Shown piece after piece: positions 1 to 5,519 of a stretch of DNA of 5,519 nt; within the stretch, counting starts at the first letter, position 1; every line of letters begins with the position of its first letter. Under the pieces are notes generated by a model. That model had not been told where the DNA came from and did no database searches. It was given only the letters and a program-made list of their open reading frames with translations. The stretch comes from Porticoccaceae bacterium (lineage in GTDB: Bacteria; Pseudomonadota; Gammaproteobacteria; Pseudomonadales; Porticoccaceae), in NCBI GenBank assembly GCA_002701765.1, contig NZXB01000030.1, positions 12,366 through 17,884 on the forward strand, read 5' to 3'. The translations under genes and the position numbers were made by a program.

Positions 1-521
1 TGGCCTTGGATATGTCTGCACATTGGGCACAAAACTGGCGTGTTACAAGCGAGGTAATATATGATACACAAGAAGATATCTTGAAAAAAAGTAACGTCGG
101 TTTTCGCTATAGAGATTCTAGCAAAAGATTGTTAAACATCACCTATCGCTTTACTAGGCGCCCAAAAGAGACGGGGATTAACGTTTCTAGCAAAAATATT
201 AAACAAGGTGATATCTCGGGTTTTTGGCCGCTTAAAGGTAATCTTAATTTTGTTTGGCGCTGGAATCACGATTTTACAAATAGTAGAGAACTAGAAATTT
301 TTTCTGGTTTGGAATATAACAGCTGTTGCTGGAGAGCTAGTATAGTTGCACACCGGGGCATAAGGCGGGACGATTACGTTTTGTACCCTGAGAGAGATCT
401 TAAAGCTAGGAATAGTATCTTGTTTCAAATTCAATTTAAGGGGCTAGCAGGTGATGACGGGCGTATCGATTCTATACTTCAGAAGGGCATTTATGGCTAT
501 GAAACGATGCATGGGTTTTAA
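1..521 (+). CDS. lptD: LPS-assembly protein LptD, C-terminal part (5' truncated by window edge)
   Basis: LptD is the outer-membrane beta-barrel that, with lipoprotein LptE plugged inside, inserts lipopolysaccharide into the outer leaflet. Only the last ~172 codons are visible; the frame is open to the window edge, with the first complete codon at 3-5, so the TTG at 6 is an internal codon and not a start. The most diagnostic element is GLEYNSCCW, with two adjacent cysteines encoded at 324-329. They match E. coli Cys724-Cys725, which form the inter-domain disulfides needed for a working LPS translocon. Around them are alternating aromatic/polar strands typical of barrel strands (for example LNFVWRWNHDF) and the family's late FQIQFKGLAG strand. 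After that strand come about 24 residues and the stop at 519-521. surA begins inside the last 29 bases, matching the conserved lptD-surA order. Family assignment is firm; the N-terminal cysteines cannot be checked here. Confidence 0.95.
   Translation, partial: ALDMSAHWAQNWRVTSEVIYDTQEDILKKSNVGFRYRDSSKRLLNITYRFTRRPKETGINVSSKNIKQGDISGFWPLKGNLNFVWRWNHDFTNSRELEIFSGLEYNSCCWRASIVAHRGIRRDDYVLYPERDLKARNSILFQIQFKGLAGDDGRIDSILQKGIYGYETMHGF
481..487 (+). promoter_or_regulatory. Shine-Dalgarno sequence for surA
   Basis: AGAAGGG lies inside the lptD reading frame. Five bases separate it from the ATG at 493 and eleven from the ATG at 499. The spacing favours 493 as the surA start and disfavors the far-upstream ATG at 451. 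This is inferred from spacing alone. Confidence 0.55.
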
Positions 522-1803
522 GGCTAGGCTTATAATTTGTTTTTTAAGTTTGGTATGTATGAAAAGCTTTTCTCAGATTCAGGTTCTCGAACGAGTAGTT
601 GCAATCGTAGATAAAGACGTCGTACTTCAAAGTGAGCTGGATCAGCGAGTCTCAGTTGTTTATGCACAAGTCCAACAGTCAGGTACTCAAGCCCCTTCCC
701 CAGAGATTTTATCATCCCAGGTTCTGGAACGTTTAATATCTGAGAGGCTTCAACTTAATCTGGGATTTAACGCCGGTATTAGGATTACTGATGAGGAGCT
801 CAATGATGCAATAGCGCGCGTCGCCGCGAACGCAGGATTAAGCGTAGAGAATTACGTTAACGCATCCATACGCGAAGGTTCTACTCTCAGTGGCCTTAGA
901 GAACAAATACGTAATGAAATGATAATCATGCGCGTGCAGCAAAGCCAAGTTAACCGGAGAATTCGTATAAGCCTACAAGAATTGGATAACTTCCTAGCAT
1001 CTGAGGAAGGAAAATTCCTTACCTCTCCAGACGTAAATTTGGGACATATTTTATTATCGGTTCCGATTAGTGCAAATAGAGAAGTTGCCGACTCGACTTT
1101 GGATCGGGCTCTTAACATATTAGGCCAGTCTCGGAATGGAACTGACTTTCGGCAACTCGCGATAACCCATTCATCTGATCAAACAGCCCTCGACGGCGGA
1201 GATCTAGGTTGGAGGAAGCTCGCACAACTGCCGGAAGTTTTTATTAAAGCGTTAGAGCAATTAGATGTCGGTGAGGTCTCATCGCCAATTCGAAGTGACG
1301 CCGGTTATCATCTTCTTAAACTTTATGAACGCAGAGGGGGAGGTGAACAATTAGTGGAGCAGCACTTTGTGCGTCATATTCTAGTCACACCCAATCAAAT
1401 CCGCGATTCTGACAGCACAGTAGATCTGCTTGAAAAACTGCGAGCAAGAGCTGAAGATGGGGAAGAATTTGCAACTTTAGCGAAGGAATACTCTGAAGAC
1501 TCTGGTTCAGCGCTAAGTGGGGGTGAATTAGGCTGGTCAACACCGGGAATGTTTGTACCTGAGTTTGAAGATATAATGCACTCGATCGCTCTAAATGAAA
1601 TTAGCATTCCGTTCCGCTCACAGTTTGGATGGCATATCTTACAAGTTACAGAGCGACGCCGACAAGATTTCAGCCAAGAAATTATGCGCAATAAGGCTCA
1701 AAATCTTTTAAGGCAACGCAAGTATGAGGAAGAGCTCCAGGTATGGCTTCAAGAAATAAGAGATGAGGCATTCATCGAGATTAAGTCAAATAACCCATCA
1801 TGA
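493..1803 (+). CDS. surA: Periplasmic chaperone / peptidyl-prolyl isomerase SurA
   Basis: SurA escorts unfolded outer-membrane proteins, including LptD, across the periplasm to the BAM complex. From the ATG at 493 the product is 436 residues (E. coli 428). Residues 1-28 look like a Sec signal peptide: a basic start (MKRCMGFKAR), a hydrophobic core LIICFLSLVCM, and likely cleavage after SFS before Gln28. The Cys at 22 has Val just before it, so it is a poor lipobox. Residues ~29-175 form the chaperone domain, opening with VLERVVAIVDKDVVLQSELD. Two parvulin (PpiC) domains follow at ~178-282 (GHILL...GGDLGW...GYHLLKL) and ~289-389 (RHILV...GGELGW...FGWHILQV). A C-terminal helix and strand (~393-432, ending EEELQVWLQEIRDEAFIEI) complete the chaperone core. 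The start was chosen from the Shine-Dalgarno at 481-487 and the signal peptide; ATG 499 would remove only two residues, and a start at 451 would put 14 residues of shadow lptD sequence in front. It overlaps lptD by 29 bases and pdxA by 4. Confidence 0.95.
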   Translation: MAMKRCMGFKARLIICFLSLVCMKSFSQIQVLERVVAIVDKDVVLQSELDQRVSVVYAQVQQSGTQAPSPEILSSQVLERLISERLQLNLGFNAGIRITDEELNDAIARVAANAGLSVENYVNASIREGSTLSGLREQIRNEMIIMRVQQSQVNRRIRISLQELDNFLASEEGKFLTSPDVNLGHILLSVPISANREVADSTLDRALNILGQSRNGTDFRQLAITHSSDQTALDGGDLGWRKLAQLPEVFIKALEQLDVGEVSSPIRSDAGYHLLKLYERRGGGEQLVEQHFVRHILVTPNQIRDSDSTVDLLEKLRARAEDGEEFATLAKEYSEDSGSALSGGELGWSTPGMFVPEFEDIMHSIALNEISIPFRSQFGWHILQVTERRRQDFSQEIMRNKAQNLLRQRKYEEELQVWLQEIRDEAFIEIKSNNPS

Positions 1804-2780
1804 CGCTTCGCCTCGCTTTAACACCAGGAGAACCTGCAGGTGTCGGGCCAGACATAACAATTCAGACCGTTCAAAATGGTTCAGATCACGAATTGATAGC
1901 ATTTGCCGACCCAGAAATGCTCATCAATCGAGCCAAACTGCTAGGCCTCCCTCTCTCTCTTCGTGAAATTTCTGTTACGCCTCACCCCCTGCGCCCAGGT
2001 GAGCTGGCTGTGCATCCAATATCGATGACCAAGCCAGCCGTGCCGGGCATGCTGGAGATATCAAATGCGCAATATGTCATCGACTGCTTAGACCAAGCCA
2101 TTCTGGCATGCGAATCGGAAAATTGCAGCGCGGTCGTTACTGGACCAGTGCAAAAATCCATTATTAATCAAGCAGGAATCAAGTTTAGCGGCCACACTGA
2201 ACACCTCGCCAAAAAGACCAACACGGAGCGAGTTGTTATGATGCTAGCTAGTTCAGATATGAAAGTAGCGCTTGCCACTACCCATCTACCTTTGAAATCT
2301 GTAGCTTCCTCGATCACCGAGCATTTGTTGCGCTCGGTTATAGACATCTTGTACCGGGAACTACAAAAACTATTTGGCATCTCCTATCCCAAGATTATAG
2401 TGTGTGGATTAAACCCACACGCTGGAGAGTCTGGTCATCTGGGTACAGAAGAAGTAAATGTTATTGCCCCCCTCCTTAGAGAGATGAGAAGAAATGGGAA
2501 GGATATCCTCGGACCACTCCCTGCCGACACGATATTTACACGAAAGTTCATTGGAAACGCTGATGTGGTGCTGGCCATGTATCATGACCAAGGACTGCCA
2601 GTCTTAAAATATCAAAGCTTTGGCCAGGCTGCCAACATTACCTTAGGACTTCCAATAATCCGTACCTCGGTGGATCACGGGACAGCACTTGATGTTGCCG
2701 GAACTGGTCTAGCAAATGCCGGGAGCCTTGAAGTGGCTGTTAAGATGGCCTCAGAGATGAGTAGTAGGGTTCTGGGTTGA
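1800..2780 (+). CDS. pdxA: 4-hydroxythreonine-4-phosphate dehydrogenase PdxA
   Basis: PdxA oxidises 4-phosphohydroxy-L-threonine with NAD(P)+; the product loses CO2 to give 3-amino-2-oxopropyl phosphate, which PdxJ uses to build the pyridoxine ring in the DXP-dependent vitamin B6 pathway. It acts in the cytoplasm as a metal-dependent homodimer. The 326 residues (E. coli 329) are full length. The N terminus LALTPGEPAGVGPDI is the family hallmark. Substrate-contact residues are seen in GHTEH (His132, Thr133). The three metal-binding histidines are all present: His162 in ATTHLP, His207 in NPHAGE and His262 in MYHDQG. The C-terminal block RTSVDHGTALDVAG (288-301) is also conserved. The ATG at 1800 overlaps the surA stop (ATGA). 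No good Shine-Dalgarno is visible, so translational coupling to surA is likely. The stop overlaps the TTG start of rsmA. Nothing looks damaged. Confidence 0.97.
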   Translation: MTLRLALTPGEPAGVGPDITIQTVQNGSDHELIAFADPEMLINRAKLLGLPLSLREISVTPHPLRPGELAVHPISMTKPAVPGMLEISNAQYVIDCLDQAILACESENCSAVVTGPVQKSIINQAGIKFSGHTEHLAKKTNTERVVMMLASSDMKVALATTHLPLKSVASSITEHLLRSVIDILYRELQKLFGISYPKIIVCGLNPHAGESGHLGTEEVNVIAPLLREMRRNGKDILGPLPADTIFTRKFIGNADVVLAMYHDQGLPVLKYQSFGQAANITLGLPIIRTSVDHGTALDVAGTGLANAGSLEVAVKMASEMSSRVLG

Positions 2781-3577
2781 ATCCAGTTCATCAGGCCAGG
2801 AAACGTTTCGGGCAGAACTTCCTTACTGATAAAGTAATTATTGATAAAATTGTTTCCTGTGTTAACCCGATGGTAGAAGATAATCTAATAGAAATCGGTC
2901 CCGGCAAGGGCGCACTCACAGATCTTTTAATTTCACAATGTCCAAAAATGCAAGCTCTGGAAGTTGATCGCGAGCTAGTCCAGTTTCTTAAAAAAAAATA
3001 CAGCCAATATAAAGACTTTGTGGTCCATGAGGAGGATGCTTTAAAAACTGACTACGCTAATTTTAAATTCGGCGATAAACTGCGTCTAGTGGGAAACCTA
3101 CCCTATAATATTTCAACGCCGCTTTTGTTTCATATGATTAGTCAAGTGGGGGTTGTTAAAGATTTACACTTCATGTTGCAAAGAGAGGTGGCTAATAGGC
3201 TGGTTGCGCGCCCAGAAAATAAAGATTACGGTAGACTCTCGGTTATTATCCAGTACCACTGCAGGGTCGTACCCTTGATAGATGTCCCAGCCAAAGCATT
3301 CCGACCTATACCTCAAGTTGAATCAACTTTCATTCGCCTGGTACCTCACCAAAAAAAACCGGAAGCTGCTATCTGCGAGCAACATTTGAATCATATTGTC
3401 AAAGGTTGCTTTCAGAAGCGACGAAAAATTTTACGTAATTCATTGGACTGTTCACAAAATGAACTAAAGTTACTTGATAACGAAATTGATCTTTTCCAAC
3501 GTCCGGAAGAGTTGTCTGTGGCTGATTTCGTAAAAATAAGTAACATCCTTTACCTGAATAGAGAATACAATCAATGA
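2777..3577 (+). CDS. rsmA: 16S rRNA (adenine(1518)-N(6)/adenine(1519)-N(6))-dimethyltransferase RsmA (KsgA)
   Basis: RsmA uses S-adenosylmethionine to dimethylate two adjacent adenosines in the 3'-terminal hairpin of 16S rRNA, a late checkpoint in 30S assembly. The 266-residue product is close to E. coli KsgA (273). Visible marks are the N-terminal RKRFGQNFL (9-16), the SAM-binding loop EIGPGKGAL (39-47), an acidic residue pair in LEVDRE (61-66) suited to hold the SAM ribose, the catalytic NLPYNIS (107-113), FRPIPQVES (175-183), and the C-terminal QKRRKILRNSL (213-223). The start is a TTG at 2777 that overlaps the pdxA stop (TTGA). It is preferred because the conserved N terminus begins only a few residues later and no ATG or GTG lies nearby in frame. 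A weak AGTAGTAGGG purine stretch precedes it. Two A-tracts (A9 at 2990-2998, A8 at 3351-3358) lie inside the gene. It overlaps apaG by 4 bases. Confidence 0.96.
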   Translation: MNPVHQARKRFGQNFLTDKVIIDKIVSCVNPMVEDNLIEIGPGKGALTDLLISQCPKMQALEVDRELVQFLKKKYSQYKDFVVHEEDALKTDYANFKFGDKLRLVGNLPYNISTPLLFHMISQVGVVKDLHFMLQREVANRLVARPENKDYGRLSVIIQYHCRVVPLIDVPAKAFRPIPQVESTFIRLVPHQKKPEAAICEQHLNHIVKGCFQKRRKILRNSLDCSQNELKLLDNEIDLFQRPEELSVADFVKISNILYLNREYNQ

Positions 3578-3945
3578 CCACTGACGTTAGAATACGTACG
3601 CAAAGCAAGTACCTGCAAGAACAGTCAGACCCCAACCATCGAAGATTTGCTTTCGCTTACACAATTAAAATAAGCAATAATGGCGATCTTGATATAATCC
3701 TAGTGAGTCGCCATTGGATAATAATCGACGCGCTTCAAGTCCGAAAAGAAGTTCGAGGAAATGGCGTGGTCGGTAAGCAGCCAATCATAAATTCTGGTAG
3801 CTGTTTTGAGTACACTAGCGCGGTATTTATTGGCACGCCTGTCGGAACGATGCAAGGAAGCTACAAGTTCAAAAATGGAAACGGTAAAACTTGTACTGCG
3901 GAGATTGAACCATTTTTGTTGGCTACCCCCGCTTCGGTTCACTGA
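3574..3945 (+). CDS. apaG: ApaG / DUF525 family protein
   Basis: ApaG is a small single-domain protein with a fibronectin III-like beta-sandwich fold (DUF525). It is found beside apaH in many proteobacteria; its molecular role is poorly settled, though the same domain occurs in some eukaryotic F-box and polymerase-interacting proteins. The 123 residues compare with 125 in E. coli and cover the whole domain. Conserved elements are RFAFAYTIKISN (24-35), SRHWIIIDA (45-53), the glycine-rich loop GNGVVGKQP (62-70), YTSA (80-83) and TPVGTMQGSY (88-97). The ending LATPASVH matches the family C terminus. The ATG at 3574 overlaps the rsmA stop (ATGA), and the gene ends with TGA directly followed by the ATG of apaH. 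The ribosome-binding signal is weak (AGAGAA around 3560), so coupling to rsmA translation is probable. No signal peptide or membrane segment is seen. Confidence 0.95.
   Translation: MTTDVRIRTQSKYLQEQSDPNHRRFAFAYTIKISNNGDLDIILVSRHWIIIDALQVRKEVRGNGVVGKQPIINSGSCFEYTSAVFIGTPVGTMQGSYKFKNGNGKTCTAEIEPFLLATPASVH
3690..3698 (+). promoter_or_regulatory. Possible extended -10 promoter element inside apaG
   Basis: TGATATAAT is a perfect TGn-TATAAT extended -10 motif. No convincing -35 hexamer sits 16-18 bases upstream (the region reads AT-rich, without TTGACA-like sequence), although extended -10 promoters can work without one. If real, transcription would begin near 3705 and give an apaH transcript with a leader of about 240 bases inside apaG. 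Chance occurrence in AT-rich codons (Asp-Ile-Ile) is quite possible. Confidence 0.2.
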
Positions 3946-4761
3946 ATGACTGTCTATGCGATTGGAGACATACAAGGATGTTTTGACGGCCTTCGTAAAA
4001 TCTTAGATATGGTGAAGTTCGATCCTGCGAATGATCGCCTAATCTCGACTGGCGATCTGGTAAATCGGGGAAGTCAGTCACTAGAGACTCTTCGTTTTTG
4101 TTATGATCTTGGTGATGCATTTCAAATGGTGCTTGGCAACCATGATCTCCACCTTTTAGCCGTGGGCCAAGGTCACCGAATGCAGACCAAAAATGACACC
4201 TTCGATGCGGTGTTAACTGCACCCGACAAACGAGAACTATTTGATTGGTTAAAACGACAGCCGTTATTAATTGATTATGGGTCATATACCATTGTCCATG
4301 CAGGGATCCCGCCGCAATGGTCACTTAACACTACGCGACGTCTCGCTAATGAGCTGTCTAATGTGCTACTCTCCCGGCAGAGTAGCGCTTTCTTTGAAAA
4401 CATGTATGGCAATACACCCAAAAAATGGTCCGAATCTCTTTCTGGTCCAGACCGTTGGCGATCCATCGCTAATTATTTAACCCGAATGCGCAGATGTAAC
4501 TCGAGCGGGTTACTCGAGTTCAATAGAACAAATATACATACCTCAGAATTTGATAAAAACACGGACTTTGCAGGTTGGTTCAAACATCCAGATCGCTTGT
4601 GTAAGGAAAGAGCCATCGTCTTTGGGCATTGGTCAGACATCCAAGGTCGCTTCCTTGGCGATAAGCTATTTCCTTTAGATACTGGATACGTGTGGGGTGG
4701 AAGACTAAGGATAATGAACTTAGAAACCGAGTTATATACTCACTATGAGTACAAAAAATAA
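3946..4761 (+). CDS. apaH: Symmetrical bis(5'-nucleosyl)-tetraphosphatase ApaH
   Basis: ApaH splits diadenosine tetraphosphate (Ap4A) symmetrically into two ADP, controlling stress alarmones; the E. coli enzyme also removes Np4-type caps from RNA 5' ends. The 271 residues (E. coli 280) carry all PPP/calcineurin-like phosphatase motifs in order: GDIQG (7-11), GDLVNRG (36-42), GNHD (64-67), VHAGI (117-121) and FGHW (226-229), with the late LDTGYVWGG (244-252). The first motif has Gln where the superfamily consensus GDxHG has a metal-binding His; a GDxQG form is also known to me from Pseudomonas ApaH, so this is probably a normal variant and not inactivation. The ATG follows the apaG stop with no gap and there is no Shine-Dalgarno, which implies re-initiation or coupling. 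The TAA at 4759-4761 touches the rplQ stop on the other strand. folA, which follows apaH in E. coli, is absent here. Confidence 0.96.
   Translation: MTVYAIGDIQGCFDGLRKILDMVKFDPANDRLISTGDLVNRGSQSLETLRFCYDLGDAFQMVLGNHDLHLLAVGQGHRMQTKNDTFDAVLTAPDKRELFDWLKRQPLLIDYGSYTIVHAGIPPQWSLNTTRRLANELSNVLLSRQSSAFFENMYGNTPKKWSESLSGPDRWRSIANYLTRMRRCNSSGLLEFNRTNIHTSEFDKNTDFAGWFKHPDRLCKERAIVFGHWSDIQGRFLGDKLFPLDTGYVWGGRLRIMNLETELYTHYEYKK
4498..4520. repeat. Perfect 8-bp inverted repeat within apaH
   Basis: AACTCGAG at 4498-4505 and CTCGAGTT at 4513-4520 are perfect reverse complements around a 7-base loop (CGGGTTA). The arms also form part of a near-direct repeat, GTAACTCGAG (4496-4505) and GTTACTCGAG (4509-4518), differing at one base. 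It lies over codons for Asn-Ser-Ser-Gly-Leu-Leu-Glu-Phe, a region that varies within the family. No T-tract follows on either strand, so it is not a terminator. Confidence 0.5.
4737..4751. repeat. Short inverted repeat at the apaH 3' end (possible mRNA 3'-end structure)
   Basis: TACTCA, loop CTA, TGAGTA form a perfect 6-bp stem in the last codons of apaH, ending 8 bases before its stop codon. On the + strand it is followed by an A-tract, and on the - strand by TATAACT, so neither direction has the U-run of a standard intrinsic terminator. It is the nearest hairpin to the convergent junction; a role in transcript ending or stability is only a guess. Confidence 0.3.
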
Positions 4762-5160
4762 TTAGGTCTCTACTGCTGACTCATCTCCCTCCTCGATCGA
4801 AATTGGTCTATCTACCAATTCAACATAGGCCATGGGAGCATTGTCACCAACTCGGCGTCCGCATTTCAATATGCGTAAATACCCTCCAGGCCGGCCTGCA
4901 TAGCGAGGACCTAGATCGGAGAACAATTTACCGACCGCTGCTTTGTTTCGCAGGCGACTAAAAGCCAGTCGCCTGTTGGCAACGCTATCCCTCTTAGAAA
5001 TCGTAATTATGGGTTCGGCAAAGCCGCGTAGCTCTTTTGCTTTAGCTAAAGTTGTCCGAATAAGTTCATGCTCAACCAGTGAGGCAGTCATATTACGAAA
5101 CATGGCCCTTCTATGGGAAGCAGTCATGTTTAGCTTCCTACCACTGTATCTATGACGCAT
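4762..5160 (-). CDS. rplQ: 50S ribosomal protein L17
   Basis: L17 is a structural protein of the large ribosomal subunit, contacting 23S rRNA near the exit-tunnel side, and is the last gene of the alpha operon in most bacteria. The 132-residue product (E. coli 127) matches throughout: [20 protein letters not shown] at the N terminus, [21 protein letters not shown] (21-41), [10 protein letters not shown] (58-67), LFSDLGPR (79-86), [10 protein letters not shown] (92-101) and [14 protein letters not shown] (105-118). The tail is short and acidic ([11 protein letters not shown]). The ATG at 5158-5160 is preceded by a clear Shine-Dalgarno (5168-5173). It lies 50 bases downstream of rpoA and is surely co-transcribed with it. 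Its TAA stop (complement of 4762-4764) abuts the apaH stop, so its transcript must end within antisense apaH or overlap it. Confidence 0.98.
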   Translation of the reverse strand: MRHRYSGRKLNMTASHRRAMFRNMTASLVEHELIRTTLAKAKELRGFAEPIITISKRDSVANRRLAFSRLRNKAAVGKLFSDLGPRYAGRPGGYLRILKCGRRVGDNAPMAYVELVDRPISIEEGDESAVET

Positions 5161-5210
5161 TATACTGCTCCTTGAACCATTGGATAACCGTAACTATATC
5201 TTAATAACCG
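5161..5210 (-). other. rpoA-rplQ intergenic spacer
   Basis: This 50-base spacer is the only non-coding sequence in the window. Read on the - strand it is AT-rich, contains CGGTTAT twice (at its start and about 20 bases later) and ends with the rplQ Shine-Dalgarno. I see no hairpin with a U-run, so read-through from rpoA into rplQ is expected. Confidence 0.7.
5168..5173 (-). promoter_or_regulatory. Shine-Dalgarno sequence for rplQ
   Basis: AAGGAG on the - strand (CTCCTT on +) stands 7 bases before the rplQ ATG. It is the strongest ribosome-binding site in the window, fitting a highly expressed ribosomal gene, and confirms the start codon. Confidence 0.85.
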
Positions 5211-5519
5211 CTAAACCAACTCACGTTCATTTTTAATATTGACTGGTGGCCAGTTCTCTAAGCGCATCCCCAAGGATAAACCCCTGGACGCCAGAACATC
5301 TTTAATCTCTGTAAGTGATTTCTTACCCAAATTTGGCGTTTTCAACAACTCGACTTCGGTCCGTTGAATCAAATCGCCTATATAGTAGATACTTTCAGCT
5401 TTTAAACAATTTGCGGAGCGGACCGTTAGTTCCAAGTCATCGACGGGACGAAGCAGAACGGGATCTATTGCCACCTCTTCCTCCTCTGGTTCCGCAATAG
5501 ATTGGTCCTGTATATCAAC
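5211..5519 (-). CDS. rpoA: DNA-directed RNA polymerase alpha subunit, C-terminal domain (5' truncated by window edge)
   Basis: RpoA dimers nucleate RNA polymerase assembly; the C-terminal domain (alphaCTD) contacts promoter UP elements and activators such as CRP. The last 102 codons are visible and the frame is open to the window edge; the GTG at 5472-5474 is an internal Val. The first ~18 residues are the flexible linker, ending in an acidic EPEEEE run, followed by the alphaCTD from [16 protein letters not shown]. The DNA-contact residues expected from E. coli are all seen: Arg265, Asn268 and Cys269 equivalents in VRSANCL, and Gly296/Lys298/Ser299 in NLGKKSL. Helix-hairpin-helix-like segments ([19 protein letters not shown] and [17 protein letters not shown]) are intact. 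The tail after ENWPP is [10 protein letters not shown], a little longer and more charged than in E. coli. The gene ends with TAG (complement of 5211-5213), 50 bases before rplQ. The usual upstream neighbours (rpsD, rpsK, rpsM) would lie beyond the window edge. Confidence 0.97.
   Translation of the reverse strand, partial: VDIQDQSIAEPEEEEVAIDPVLLRPVDDLELTVRSANCLKAESIYYIGDLIQRTEVELLKTPNLGKKSLTEIKDVLASRGLSLGMRLENWPPVNIKNERELV

Noticed and set aside
519..530. Lipoprotein cleavage site in the SurA signal peptide at Cys22
   Set aside because: The residue before Cys is Val and the context is Ser-Leu-Val-Cys, a poor lipobox; SurA proteins are soluble, and cleavage after SFS fits better.
531..536. 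TATAAT that could be a -10 element near the start of surA
   Set aside because: It lies inside the signal-peptide codons, lacks an extended TGn and has no -35 at proper distance; it is also downstream of the surA start.
1395..1691. 98-codon open frame on the - strand opposite surA
   Set aside because: It is antisense to the second PpiC domain, with Ser/Arg-rich low-complexity composition typical of shadow frames.
3104..3109. TATAAT within rsmA
   Set aside because: It is forced by the codons for the catalytic Pro-Tyr-Asn motif and has no matching -35.
3923..4324. 133-codon open frame on the - strand opposite apaH
   Set aside because: It lies fully opposite a well-conserved apaH, has no family resemblance I recognise and no ribosome-binding site; it is a shadow of the coding strand.
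4801..4820. AATTGGT/ACCAATT hairpin as an intrinsic terminator of apaH
   Set aside because: The 7-bp stem is AT-rich and followed on the + strand by CAACATAGG, with no U-run; it lies in rplQ codons. I keep it only as a candidate structure.
1..5519. Mobile element, CRISPR array, defence system or RNA gene
   Set aside because: Conserved housekeeping genes fill the window apart from a 50-base spacer; there are no repeat arrays, transposase motifs or tRNA/rRNA-like sequence.

Overview
The window is a compact, fully coding piece of a gammaproteobacterial chromosome. The evidence for this placement is the gene order lptD-surA-pdxA-rsmA-apaG-apaH, which is the classic gammaproteobacterial outer-membrane/housekeeping cluster, and the close resemblance of every product to its Escherichia coli/Pseudomonas counterpart. 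Base composition is moderate, mildly AT-leaning. Start and stop codons overlap at nearly every junction, suggesting a compact genome, perhaps of an uncultivated lineage. I cannot name a genus from the sequence.

Left part (1-4761, + strand): the 3' end of lptD (LPS transport beta-barrel, with its paired cysteines) overlaps the start of surA (periplasmic chaperone). surA overlaps pdxA (vitamin B6 synthesis) by 4 bases, pdxA overlaps rsmA (16S rRNA dimethyladenosine methyltransferase) by 4 bases with a TTG start, rsmA overlaps apaG by 4 bases, and apaG abuts apaH (diadenosine tetraphosphate hydrolase) with no gap. This looks like one transcription unit that depends on translational coupling. It joins outer-membrane biogenesis (LptD and SurA, the latter needed to fold beta-barrels such as LptD) with cofactor, ribosome-maturation and nucleotide-damage functions.

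Right part (4762-5519, - strand): the distal end of the ribosomal alpha operon, rpoA (C-terminal part only, cut by the window edge) followed by rplQ (ribosomal protein L17). A 50-base spacer carries a strong Shine-Dalgarno sequence for rplQ. rplQ and apaH converge with their stop codons directly adjacent and no intergenic base, so there is no room for a conventional terminator between the two operons.

No RNA gene, insertion sequence, CRISPR array or defence system is present, and I found no undescribed biological system. Points worth a second look are small: the zero-gap convergent junction and the operon neighbourhood it creates, short perfect inverted repeats near it, the TTG start of rsmA, two long A-tracts within rsmA, the Gln-for-His metal-site variant in ApaH, and a possible extended -10 promoter inside apaG. 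The only non-coding stretch is the 50-base rpoA-rplQ spacer.
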